This document shows, one piece after another, positions 8,793 to 16,734 of a DNA stretch of 64,000 nt. A model generated the notes under the pieces. The model made no database searches and had not been told where the DNA came from. It was given only the letters and a program-made list of their open reading frames with translations. The stretch's first letter is position 1. Each line of letters begins with the position of its first letter. The position numbers and the translations under genes were made by a program. The DNA lies in NCBI GenBank assembly GCA_029975915.1, contig JARKOC010000352.1, positions 310,001 to 374,000 of the forward strand. Direction: 5' to 3'. The stretch is from Bryobacteraceae bacterium (GTDB lineage: Bacteria; Acidobacteriota; Terriglobia; Bryobacterales; Bryobacteraceae).

Positions 8793-11203
8793 CCCGTCCT
8801 CCACTCAGCCAGCGCCGACCCCAGCGGCGCCGGAGCCTCGAACTCGATTCGCAGGCCCGTGGTTTCAACGACGTCGAACGTGATCCGGCCGGCAGTGGCC
8901 TCCCCTTGCCGCCCGCGTACCTCTTTCCACTCCGCTCCATCCCAGTACAGTACCCTCACCGGCCCTGGCGCCAGCGGCGAAGCGCCCGTGTTTTCCAGCC
9001 ATACAAACTCGCACCAATTCACCCGCTTGGCGGCCTCAAACCGCATTTCCGCCCAATGCGCCCTCGCCCGCCGCCCTGCCGCCGGAAACCGCATCGCCGT
9101 CTTCCAATCCCCATCCGTCACCACCCCTGGCTGCTCGAAGTGCGACATCGACGACGACGTCACCCACCCCGGATTCTCGTCCCAGACCACATCCGAGCCG
9201 CCCTCCCCCGCCACCGGGAACATCGAGATTCTCAGCCGCGCCGCCCCCATCGGGATTAGCGTGATCTCATCTTCCTGCATCGAACTCCGCACCGGACTCG
9301 CCTGGATCTCCCCAATCATCCCGTTCGGATACTGCTTCCATTCCGCCACCTTCCGCCCCTTGGCCACGATCGACAGCGGCGCCGCCTCATGCGTGAACGG
9401 CTGATCGCTCAACGCACCTTCTTTCCTGACGACCCGCATCTTCGCCGCATCGGCCACCAGCGCATAGTTCCAGTCGGTCTCCGGAAACACCTCCCACCCC
9501 GGCCACTTCTCGCTCTCCCCGTACTTCCGCCAACGCTCCCCAATCTTCAGCGAAAACGTCAATGGACCATATCCCACCGACGCCGCGTTCTTCATCTCCG
9601 TCCACCGCTTCACCTTCAGAGTCATCGGCAATGCAATCTCCACCACGTCCCCGTTCGCCCACATCCTCTCCACGGTCGCCCAGCCCGCGCCCGCCTCGAC
9701 ACCTGCCACCGTTTTCCCATTCACTTTCACCGCCGGTCTTTCGCACCACCCCGGAATCCGCAGCGCCAATGGGAATTTCACCGCCTTAGCCGTTTCAACC
9801 TTCATGTGAACCGTCTCGCCGAACGGATAATCCGTCGTCTCCGTGACGGTCACGTCCACGCCCGCGCCCACCTTCACCTTCACTTTTGACGCGCCATAGA
9901 ACACCGCCGCCAGCCCGTCGCCCCTGGTCGCCATCCACATCCGTTCGGCGTAGTAGGGCCAGCCCATCGCCGCGTTGTGCTGGCAGCAGCGGTACTGCCA
10001 CGGGTTATAGCTGAACATATCGCCGCTATTCTCGATCGACGGCGACTTGTTGCCCCGGTCCAACTGAATCTGGTTCGGCGCAGTCAGGTAATGCAGACCC
10101 TTCAAGTCCGGCGTCATCGCCGCAGGCAGCGAATTGAACGCGATCTCCTCGGCCCGGTCAATCCATTTCGACTCGCCCGTGATCCCGGCCAGCATCTCGT
10201 GGCTGAACATCATCTCGACGAAGCTGCAGGTCTCGGTCCCCTGCCTCGGACCCGTATGCCCCGGCCTCGCATTCTCATCCGCCCCAAACATCCCGCCCGT
10301 CTGCCGCCCGTAGATCCCGCGCACCGTCTCATACACCCGTTCCGTCGCATCCAGATACCGCCTGTCGCCCGTCTGCTGGTAATATTGCCCCGGCTCGCGG
10401 AAGCACTCCGAGATATTCACCCCGTGCCATGTCGGAATCGACCCCACCCAGTCCGCCGTCCGCTCGTGATTCACCCGCGCCGCATCCAGCAGCCACCTGT
10501 CGCCCGTCCGGTTGTACAGCCAGTACATCGAATCCAGTTGATCTCCCGCCCGGTACTTCTGCCAGCTCCACGAAAGGATCTGGTGTAGCGGCAGCTTCGA
10601 GAACCACCGAAAATAGTTGGTCATGAACGGCAGCACCCGCTTGTCGCCTGTCGCCTCGTGGTGCGTCCGCAGGACGTACATCATGACCATGTTCGGCCAG
10701 ATATCCAGCGCCTCGATCGGGCCCAGCGTATTCTCGCCCACCAGGTTCGCCTTCGCCCCGAAATACCCGTCCGGCCTCTGAGACCGCAGCACCGCCTCCA
10801 CCCATTTCGACGACTCATCTATGATTCGCTTGTCACCAAGCACATACCCCAGGTCGATATAACCCTTTAACCAGTACGGCGCTTCTTCCCATCCATACTT
10901 CCCCGCCCCATCGGGCGACGTCCACGCGTTGCCATCGTACTTGCAGAACTCGCTCAATTCCGTCAGCCGCCCCGAAAACCCGTCGGCCATCCGGACCAAC
11001 TGCCCGCGCACCCACCCCTCCGGCCGCACCGAGCCCACCGGCAATTTCGTCAAAGGACTCGCCATTAACGGCACGCGATTCGATATGTAATGCCGGTTTG
11101 CCGTCCCCGCCGGCAACCCACTCGACGCCTGCCCCCCTGCCTGCCCCAGAGCCATGCCCGCCATGGCCGTCATCACGATCATCGCTGCCGTGTACTGCTG
11201 CAT
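8780..11203 (-). CDS. GH127-like (DUF1680) glycoside hydrolase, secreted
   Basis: The protein is about 807 residues with a signal peptide (MQQYTAAMIVMTAMAGMALGQA). The (alpha/alpha)6 barrel carries family landmarks such as YGWEEAPYWLKGY, MYWLYNRTGD, ETCSFVEMMFSHEM (candidate catalytic Glu) and YRCCQHNAAMGWPYY. The paired Cys corresponds to the zinc-bound nucleophile cysteine of beta-L-arabinofuranosidases. C-terminal beta-sandwich domains follow. Exact substrate is uncertain because the DUF1680 clan now covers several GH families. The start at 11203 has AGGA 8 bases upstream; in-frame ATGs further upstream lack one and would spoil the signal peptide. Confidence 0.85.
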   Translation of the reverse strand: MQQYTAAMIVMTAMAGMALGQAGGQASSGLPAGTANRHYISNRVPLMASPLTKLPVGSVRPEGWVRGQLVRMADGFSGRLTELSEFCKYDGNAWTSPDGAGKYGWEEAPYWLKGYIDLGYVLGDKRIIDESSKWVEAVLRSQRPDGYFGAKANLVGENTLGPIEALDIWPNMVMMYVLRTHHEATGDKRVLPFMTNYFRWFSKLPLHQILSWSWQKYRAGDQLDSMYWLYNRTGDRWLLDAARVNHERTADWVGSIPTWHGVNISECFREPGQYYQQTGDRRYLDATERVYETVRGIYGRQTGGMFGADENARPGHTGPRQGTETCSFVEMMFSHEMLAGITGESKWIDRAEEIAFNSLPAAMTPDLKGLHYLTAPNQIQLDRGNKSPSIENSGDMFSYNPWQYRCCQHNAAMGWPYYAERMWMATRGDGLAAVFYGASKVKVKVGAGVDVTVTETTDYPFGETVHMKVETAKAVKFPLALRIPGWCERPAVKVNGKTVAGVEAGAGWATVERMWANGDVVEIALPMTLKVKRWTEMKNAASVGYGPLTFSLKIGERWRKYGESEKWPGWEVFPETDWNYALVADAAKMRVVRKEGALSDQPFTHEAAPLSIVAKGRKVAEWKQYPNGMIGEIQASPVRSSMQEDEITLIPMGAARLRISMFPVAGEGGSDVVWDENPGWVTSSSMSHFEQPGVVTDGDWKTAMRFPAAGRRARAHWAEMRFEAAKRVNWCEFVWLENTGASPLAPGPVRVLYWDGAEWKEVRGRQGEATAGRITFDVVETTGLRIEFEAPAPLGSALAEWRTGQAQ

Positions 11204-11520
11204 GCAGAGCATCCTATCAACTCGGCCACCTGTCCAATCAATCATTGGTTGAACGCCTGCCCTGCTCACATCCGCCTAACCTTGCGGTTCAACCCGATCC
11301 GATAGCCCCATCCTGCCGGTTTCGTGAGCGAGTGCGAGGTTTAATGGAGTGGAGGGCGGTTTTCCGCATCTTTTGCAGGATCGTCCTTCCCTTCCTGGAT
11401 GACGGCCCCCACCCGTTGTATCCTGTCTATTTACGGCGGCCCCTGATCTTCCCCTGACCACGCGTCTCGCCACCGGGCCTTGCCGTCCCCGCTTCTGAAC
11501 AAACTCTTGGAGGTAGAACT
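11204..11520. other. Divergent intergenic region with a small palindrome
   Basis: This 317-base gap separates the GH127-type gene from purE. It holds an exact inverted repeat CCAAT-N5-ATTGG (11234-11248), just upstream of the GH127-type start, that could be an operator. The purE ribosome site GGAGGT lies at the right end. I see no other gene and no clear RNA structure. Confidence 0.4.
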
Positions 11521-12006
11521 ATGAGCCAGCCCCTGGTCGGCATCGTGATGGGCAGCAAGTCGGATTGGGAGGTAATGTCCCGGACCTGCGCCACCCTCGA
11601 CCAATTCGGCATCACTTACGAAAAGCGCGTTCTCTCGGCCCACCGTACCCCCGAGCAGGCCGCCGATTTCTTCAAGTCCGCCCGTTCGCGCGGCATCGAG
11701 GTCATCATCGCCGCCGCCGGCGGGGCCGCCCATCTGGCTGGCGTCGCCGCCGCCTTTACGACGATTCCCGTCCTCGCCGTCCCCATGCAGACCAAGTCGC
11801 TCGGCGGCCTGGATTCGCTGCTCTCAATGGTTCAGATGCCCGGCGGCATCCCCGTTGCCACCTTCGCCATCGGCGCCGCCGGCGCCACCAACGCCGCCCT
11901 GTTTGCCGTCTCGATCCTGGCCAACAAATATCCCGAATACCAGGCAAAACTGGACCAATACCGCGCCGAACAGACCGCCAAGGTGCTGGCCGAGAAGCTG
12001 GATTAG
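11521..12006 (+). CDS. purE: N5-carboxyaminoimidazole ribonucleotide mutase
   Basis: This 161-residue cytoplasmic enzyme of de novo purine synthesis moves the carboxylate of N5-CAIR to C4, making CAIR. The class I signatures GSKSDW, SAHRTP (with His41, the catalytic acid/base) and AGGAAHLAG are present, as is the PVLAVPM...LGGLDSLLS block. The length is typical. The start has GGAGGT 7 bases upstream. purK, the usual partner, is not adjacent; instead a peptide transporter follows after 57 bases. Confidence 0.96.
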   Translation: MSQPLVGIVMGSKSDWEVMSRTCATLDQFGITYEKRVLSAHRTPEQAADFFKSARSRGIEVIIAAAGGAAHLAGVAAAFTTIPVLAVPMQTKSLGGLDSLLSMVQMPGGIPVATFAIGAAGATNAALFAVSILANKYPEYQAKLDQYRAEQTAKVLAEKLD

Positions 12007-12063
12007 TCAAACCGGCGGCGCATCACGCTGCCCCAAAACACGACCAAACGGACTTCATTACCA

Positions 12064-13422
12064 ATGTCCCACTCCGCTCCCGCCACCGGACTCGCCGGCC
12101 ACCCCCCCGGTCTCGCCACCCTCTTCTTCGTCGAAATGTGGGAGCGCTTCAGCTATTACGGCATGAGGGCGATCCTCGTCCTCTACGCCGTCGCCCTGCC
12201 TGCCGCCGGCGGCCTCGGCATGGACGTCAAGGAAGCCGCATCGTTGTACGGCACCTACACCATGGCCGTTTACATCCTCTCGGTCCCCGGTGGCCTCATC
12301 GCCGACCGCTGGCTCGGCGCGCGCATGGCCGTCCTGCTTGGCGGCGTCACTATTACTTGCGGCCAGTTCGCCCTCACCGTTTCTTCCATGCCCTTCTTCT
12401 ACAGCGGCCTGTCGCTGATCGCCATCGGCACCGGACTTCTCAAGCCGAACATTTCCACCATGGTCGGTTCGCTCTATTCCGCCACCGATCCGCGCCGCGA
12501 CTCCGGCTTCTCGCTCTTCTATATGGGCATCAACGTCGGCGCGGTCATGGCCCCGCTCGCCTGCGGATTCCTCGCCGAAAGCGCTGTCTTCAAGGGTTGG
12601 CTCGCTGCCCGAGGATTCGATCCCAACATGTCCTGGCATTGGGGCTTCGGCGCGGCGGGCGTCGGCATGATCGCCGGCCTCTGCGTCTACTTGTTCCGCC
12701 GCTCCACCCTCGCACAAGTCGGTCTCCAGCCCAAGGCCCGCGCCTCGGCCGCCACAGAGCCCCATGGCGCTCTCACCCGCGACGAGTGGAAACGCATCCT
12801 CGCCATTCTCATCCTGTTCACCTTCACCATCATGTTCTGGGCCGCCTATGAGCAGAAGGGCGCGAGCCTGAACCTCTTCGCCAAACAACTTGTCCGCACC
12901 CAACTCGGCAACTTTGAGTTCCCGGCCAGTTGGCTCCAGTCGCTGACGCCGTTCTACGTCATCATCCTGGCCCCAATCTTCGCCCGCCTGTGGATTCGCA
13001 TGGGCTCTGGCCAGCCCTCCAGCCCGGCGAAGTTCGCCCTGGGTCTTGCCGCTATCGGCGTCGCCTTCTGCATCCTGGTGCCCGCCTCCGCACTCACCGC
13101 CGCCGGCAAGATCAGCCCGCTTTGGCTTGTCGCCGTCTACTTCTTCGATGTTGTAGGCGAGATGTGCCTCAGCCCCGTCGGACTCTCGACAGTGACCAAG
13201 GTCGCCCCTGTCCGTTTGGTCGGACTGATGATGGGCGCGTGGTTCTTCGCCACGAGTCTGGGCAATAAACTCGCAGGCTACCTCTCCGGCTTCTTCGTCG
13301 CCAACGAACCTGGAACCCTGATGTGGCTCTACGGCGGCATCGCCGCCATGCTGCTGGTCTCCGCCGCCGTCCTCGGCTTGGCCACCCCTTCGATCCGGCG
13401 ACTCATGGGCAGCGCTGGCTAA
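12064..13422 (+). CDS. Proton-dependent oligopeptide transporter (POT/PTR family)
   Basis: The 452-residue inner-membrane protein has about 12-14 hydrophobic helices. The POT signature EMWERFSYYGMRAI near residue 20 (ExxERFxYY, proton and peptide binding) and KPNISTMVGSLY (PTR2 motif) identify a proton-coupled importer of di- and tripeptides. The length is close to the family norm of 460-500. It follows purE by 57 bases in the same direction with a weak ribosome site, so it may be co-transcribed or have its own promoter. Confidence 0.93.
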   Translation: MSHSAPATGLAGHPPGLATLFFVEMWERFSYYGMRAILVLYAVALPAAGGLGMDVKEAASLYGTYTMAVYILSVPGGLIADRWLGARMAVLLGGVTITCGQFALTVSSMPFFYSGLSLIAIGTGLLKPNISTMVGSLYSATDPRRDSGFSLFYMGINVGAVMAPLACGFLAESAVFKGWLAARGFDPNMSWHWGFGAAGVGMIAGLCVYLFRRSTLAQVGLQPKARASAATEPHGALTRDEWKRILAILILFTFTIMFWAAYEQKGASLNLFAKQLVRTQLGNFEFPASWLQSLTPFYVIILAPIFARLWIRMGSGQPSSPAKFALGLAAIGVAFCILVPASALTAAGKISPLWLVAVYFFDVVGEMCLSPVGLSTVTKVAPVRLVGLMMGAWFFATSLGNKLAGYLSGFFVANEPGTLMWLYGGIAAMLLVSAAVLGLATPSIRRLMGSAG

Positions 13423-13519
13423 CTGGCTTGCCTGCACGGAGCGCGCGGAACCGCCCGGGGTGGGTTGCCATACCGCACCGCCGCCCGCGCCGCATGCAGG
13501 AGCTGATTCGGAAGACGTG

Positions 13520-13792
13520 CTATTCCGATGTGGCGGGGTCAATCACCTTCCGGACTTGAGAGATCCGGTTAGCGGGGAAACCGCCCTGCTGGGCGTGTTC
13601 ACGAACCATTCCCTCGTCTGGCGCGATGTATACGCAGTAGACCTTGTCGTCGGTGACAAAACTATGGACCCACTGAATCCTGGGTCCCATCCCTTGAACT
13701 ACGCCACACGACTTCTGTGATATCGCCCGCAGTTGCTCCGGCGACAGCTTGCACGCGCCCCATATGTCCCTCTCGATGGCGAACTTCGGCAT
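13520..13792 (-). CDS. DUF4242 domain protein
   Basis: This 90-residue cytoplasmic protein matches the DUF4242 pattern: MPKFAIERDIWGA at the start, AISQKSCGVV in the first helix, IQWVHSFVTDDKVYCVYIAPDE in the strands, and EHAQQGGFPANRISQVR near the end. It is a small ferredoxin-like fold. Members have been annotated as nickel-binding, but the role is not firmly known. An AAGGAG site and an AAGAGG repeat precede the ATG. It stands alone, 122 bases downstream of the end of the TetR gene on the same strand. Confidence 0.85.
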   Translation of the reverse strand: MPKFAIERDIWGACKLSPEQLRAISQKSCGVVQGMGPRIQWVHSFVTDDKVYCVYIAPDEGMVREHAQQGGFPANRISQVRKVIDPATSE

Positions 13793-13914
13793 CCTCTTGC
13801 CTCTCCTTGCCCGGTCTGAGTTCTCTCTGTTCTACAGCGGCAGGTTTGCTATCCCACTTCGCCAGATATGCCGGCAAACCGCGACAGCCGGCGCAGTCGC
13901 CTCCTCGTCTAGTC

Positions 13915-14547
13915 TCACGTTGTTTCTCCCACGACGCTCGGGCGTTGGAATGAAGCCTTCACCAGAAACCCGGCCGCACGCTCAATTCGCTCCCAGTCCT
14001 CCTCGCTATCCAAGCGGAGTCCGTTGTAGACGCTGGCCGTCTTGGACCGGAGAATCAAATACGTCAATCCCGCGCTCAGCAGTGTTCCAATCGCCCGCAC
14101 GTCAGGTCCGTCCGGGGTTTCCAGCGAATCGATGATCGCAGTCCCTTCCTGCTCCCGGTGTTGGGCAATCGCTTCGGTGAGTTCGTTGCGTTCGAGCAGT
14201 TCCCAACGCAGGATCTCCTGAGTCAATGGACGGCTCCGCAGAGCCCGGCCGAAGGCCACCTGTAAACAAGCCGCGCTGGCGACACGATCTGGCGGCCTTT
14301 CCGCGTCCGCTGCAGCCCTCAACTCGTCGGCCTTGGGCCAGAAATCGCTTTCAGCAGCGAAGGCTTTCAGTAATTCGGGAAGACTTCCGAAATAGCGATA
14401 GATCAGAACCTTGTCCACCTGCGCTTGCCGGGCGATGGCATTGATCCCGACGTTCTGAAAGCCGGAGGCGGCAAGCAGTTTCCCTACCGCATCCAGGATC
14501 CGGCGCCGGGTCTGCTGGCTGTCACGAGTCTTCGAGTCGGTCTTCAT
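13915..14547 (-). CDS. TetR-family transcriptional regulator
   Basis: The 210-residue protein has an N-terminal helix-turn-helix (TRRRILDAVGKLLAASGF, INAIARQAQVDKVLIYRYFGS) followed by an all-helical ligand-binding domain without recognisable specificity. It is the last gene of a three-gene minus-strand operon (outer-membrane protein, nitroreductase-like protein, regulator), starting 11 bases after the stop of the nitroreductase. The operon promoter at 16296-16342 contains two similar 18-base palindromes, so autoregulation of the whole unit by this protein is the natural reading. GAGGGG precedes the ATG. Confidence 0.92.
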   Translation of the reverse strand: MKTDSKTRDSQQTRRRILDAVGKLLAASGFQNVGINAIARQAQVDKVLIYRYFGSLPELLKAFAAESDFWPKADELRAAADAERPPDRVASAACLQVAFGRALRSRPLTQEILRWELLERNELTEAIAQHREQEGTAIIDSLETPDGPDVRAIGTLLSAGLTYLILRSKTASVYNGLRLDSEEDWERIERAAGFLVKASFQRPSVVGETT

Positions 14548-14558
14548 TCTTTCCCCTC

Positions 14559-15656
14559 TCAGCTGCGGAGCAGTTCAGCCACTGTACGCCGCGGCGTACG
14601 CGCGGCTGCGCTGGCGTGGCCCAGGCGAAACAGCATCTGGACAGTGTCCCCCGCCTGCGCCCCTATCAGTCTTTCCATCCTGCGCCGGATACCGCTCATC
14701 TCCTCATATTCTTCCAGAGCCTGTGAAAGAGGTTGGATCTTTATGCCCTGCCGAGCCGCCTCCAAGTCGACCCGTGCGTAGGCCCGGCCGGCGAGCACCT
14801 GGCTTAAAGGTGTATTCGTGGATGTCACCAGGGCTGCGAATGCGGGCGCGGAGTGTGTCTGTTTCCCCGTTATCGCTACGGCCCCGCGCGCGAAGGCGGA
14901 CTGGGGATCTGAAGCGCGGGCGCGGCTCAACACGAAGGTCTCGGCGAACCACTTCGCAAGCCCGGTTGTGCCTCCGTGCGCCACCCCGAAGCCATCACGG
15001 TGCTGGGCCAGTTCCTGGTCTGAGAAACGGAACCAGGCGGCGCACTCCCGGTTCCTCGCCGGGCTGGCAACCTCCACCGCCATGGCCTCCGTCAGGAGGT
15101 CTGCGAGCGCCCGCCTTTCGGACCCCGCCGTCACCTGCCGCCAGACGACTCCACCGCCTGCGGCGGCGCGTAAAGCCGCCCATTGCGCATCCGACAATGG
15201 CTTCCGAGGATCGAACGGCCGCTTGTTCGTCTGGCGCGCAAGCATTGCGCGAAACAGCGTGCTTTCGCGCGCGGCGCGACGAGTGCCGAAGCTCACCCGG
15301 GCCACGGGCAATTTCCCGATCTCATCGAGTGGCGGCAGCCCGCGCGGAAAGTACTCGCACTTTGCCTCGATCCCCATCTCGCGCGCCGAAATCTCCAGCA
15401 ATTCGAGAAAGGTGCCTTGGCTGATGTAGGTCTGCCGGGCCATGGGATCAACTTCCGGCAGCAGGCGCGAGGGATCGGCGAAAAGCTCCAGCCCGCCACT
15501 GCTGGTCAAACGCACGCGCCATGGTTGTGTGTTGTGCGAACTCGGCGCCAGCCGGGCGAAGCTGAGGAGCCGGCAGCGCGGATCATTTTCGGAGGCGTGC
15601 AGCGGCCACCCGAGTCCAGCAAAGGACATGACAGTGCAGAAGTTTCTGCGATTCAT
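14559..15656 (-). CDS. Acg-type nitroreductase-like FMN-binding protein
   Basis: The 365-residue protein begins MNRRNFCTVMSFAGLGWP, a Tat-like leader, and has a nitroreductase fold of the Mycobacterium Acg type: APSSHNTQPWRVRL near residue 36, RQTNKRPFDPRKPLS in the middle, and an HGGTTGLAKWFAE segment. Acg-type proteins bind flavin but often lack classic nitroreductase activity and may sequester FMN. The start at 15656 has GGAGG 6 bases upstream; the ATG four codons earlier lies on that ribosome site. It is the middle gene of the TetR-controlled operon. Confidence 0.82.
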   Translation of the reverse strand: MNRRNFCTVMSFAGLGWPLHASENDPRCRLLSFARLAPSSHNTQPWRVRLTSSGGLELFADPSRLLPEVDPMARQTYISQGTFLELLEISAREMGIEAKCEYFPRGLPPLDEIGKLPVARVSFGTRRAARESTLFRAMLARQTNKRPFDPRKPLSDAQWAALRAAAGGGVVWRQVTAGSERRALADLLTEAMAVEVASPARNRECAAWFRFSDQELAQHRDGFGVAHGGTTGLAKWFAETFVLSRARASDPQSAFARGAVAITGKQTHSAPAFAALVTSTNTPLSQVLAGRAYARVDLEAARQGIKIQPLSQALEEYEEMSGIRRRMERLIGAQAGDTVQMLFRLGHASAAARTPRRTVAELLRS

Positions 15657-15673
15657 TGCGGCCTCCATGCGAC

Positions 15674-16267
15674 TCAGAAGATGAACCCAATCTTGACTGA
15701 CGCTTCCGGCACAACCCGTGGCTGTTGATAGGTCCTCCCGGCAACATCGATTTCCCGCTTCCCTCCCGCAGCAAAATGTACTCCGGCCCATGGATTGAGA
15801 TAGAACCGTGGAGAGAACCGCCACAGGTACCCGCCACCCGCGGTCAGCATCAGATTGCTGTACTTCGCGTACGTGTCACCGCCCTCCTGACGGATGCGGT
15901 TCCTCCAGATTTCCGCGCCGCCGCCGATCCATAAGCCCTCTTGCTGAACGCGCTTTGGCCCGACGAAACGGTCGGCCAAAATGGCATAGGCGTCCGTGCG
16001 CTTGTCTGCAAAGCCCTCCTTCAGCATGAAGCCAGGAACGTTGGCCCGCGCTGCTACGGCGCGAACCCGCCACGCCTTATGGCCTGCAATGAGCGACCCG
16101 TAGTATCCACCAGTCGCATAAGGGAGTATGTCCGCCTCGGCGGCGAAGGTCCAGGCAGTGGGCATCCCGGTTGTGCCGGGCTCAGCCGCGCGCGCGCCAG
16201 TCATGCAGAGCCCCATGCTGGCGACGACCAGCACGACAAGGGAGTAGGAACGAATAAACGATTTCAT
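15674..16267 (-). CDS. Putative outer-membrane beta-barrel protein
   Basis: This 197-residue protein has a signal peptide (residues 1 to about 28, ending GARAAE) and a body of alternating polar and aromatic beta-strands (WTFAAEADILPYATGGYYGSL, LTAGGGYLWRFSPRFYLNPW) that closes with the aromatic C-terminal strand VKIGFIF. A terminal Phe is the usual signal for insertion into the outer membrane. No family was recognised. It is the first gene of the operon with the nitroreductase-like protein and the TetR regulator, so a solute-exit or uptake role for the regulator's ligand is possible but unproven. Confidence 0.7.
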   Translation of the reverse strand: MKSFIRSYSLVVLVVASMGLCMTGARAAEPGTTGMPTAWTFAAEADILPYATGGYYGSLIAGHKAWRVRAVAARANVPGFMLKEGFADKRTDAYAILADRFVGPKRVQQEGLWIGGGAEIWRNRIRQEGGDTYAKYSNLMLTAGGGYLWRFSPRFYLNPWAGVHFAAGGKREIDVAGRTYQQPRVVPEASVKIGFIF

Positions 16268-16295
16268 GATTGTTCACCTTTCAAATTCATTTGCA

Positions 16296-16313
16296 CGTCA
16301 CCGTACAGTGACA
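16296..16313 (-). promoter_or_regulatory. TetR-type operator 2, over the transcription start
   Basis: The minus-strand sequence TGTCACTGTACGGTGACG repeats the arms of operator 1 with one mismatch (TGTCAC-N6-GTGACG). It lies immediately downstream of the -10 box and covers the expected transcription start. Centre-to-centre distance to operator 1 is 23 bases, about two helical turns. Confidence 0.7.
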
Positions 16314-16342
16314 TCATATGTCACCACTAAGTGACATGTCAA
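16313..16342 (-). promoter_or_regulatory. Near-consensus sigma70 promoter of the TetR operon
   Basis: On the minus strand TTGACA (16342-16337) is followed after 18 bases by TATGAT (16318-16313). The -35 box is a perfect match and the -10 box differs at one position. It reads toward the outer-membrane protein gene that starts at 16267. Confidence 0.75.
16319..16336 (-). promoter_or_regulatory. TetR-type operator 1, filling the promoter spacer
   Basis: TGTCACTTAGTGGTGACA is a perfect 6-base inverted repeat with a 6-base centre. It occupies exactly the whole spacer between -35 and -10, where a bound repressor would block RNA polymerase. Confidence 0.72.
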
Positions 16343-16650
16343 GAAGAGACTCGGTCAATTTTCGCGGCGCTCTTCAAATGCTCCGCCAGGCCCGCCCGCG
16401 CCGGATTCATCTCCCCATACCTCAGCGCCGTCCAGAGATTGCGCTCCTGCGTCTGATACGGGGAGAACCGGTGCTGTCAAAAGTGCCCCGACAGCAGCTT
16501 CGGCTGCACATTCCGCCCGTGCACCCGCCTCAGCCCCACGGCCAGCCCTGTAGCCTCGCGCGGCGCCGTAATCGGATGGATATGGTTTGGCATCCAGCAG
16601 TAAGCCGGAAGCGGAACGCTGCGGAGCCTGTGTCGGCAGCCGGACACACC
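16339..16650 (-). pseudogene. Decayed REP-associated tyrosine transposase (RAYT, IS200-like)
   Basis: Reading one minus-strand frame gives AYCWMPNHIHPITAPREATG, then LAVGLRRVHGRNVQPKLLSG, an in-frame TGA, and QHRFSPYQTQERNLWTALRY followed by GEMNPARAGLAEHLKSA. This is the standard Y1-transposase layout: the HxH metal site in MPNHIH, the GHFWQ(H)RF stretch and the NPVRAGLV block. The TGA replaces the usual Trp codon of that stretch. The N-terminal third is not recognisable, and the expected catalytic Tyr in the ARY/LRY region is the only other landmark. It is therefore a dead remnant. Its 3' end touches the TetR operon promoter. Confidence 0.8.
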
Positions 16651-16734
16651 AGGTTTCTGTTCTCATTTTTTCGCCCGCAGTCGGCTCTGTTCACCCCACG
16701 GAACGCTGGCTGCCTGCCGCCTTACACTGGTTTT

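Noticed and set aside
11285..11300. tRNA T-loop-like GGTTCAACC
   Set aside because: No matching stem, acceptor or anticodon arm can be drawn around it.
16339..16650. TGA in the RAYT remnant as another selenocysteine
   Set aside because: It replaces a Trp, not a Cys, and no SECIS-like hairpin follows; the N-terminus is also lost.
16318..16734. N-terminal extension of the M14 peptidase back to 16318
   Set aside because: It runs antisense through the transposase remnant; the signal peptide begins at 16735.
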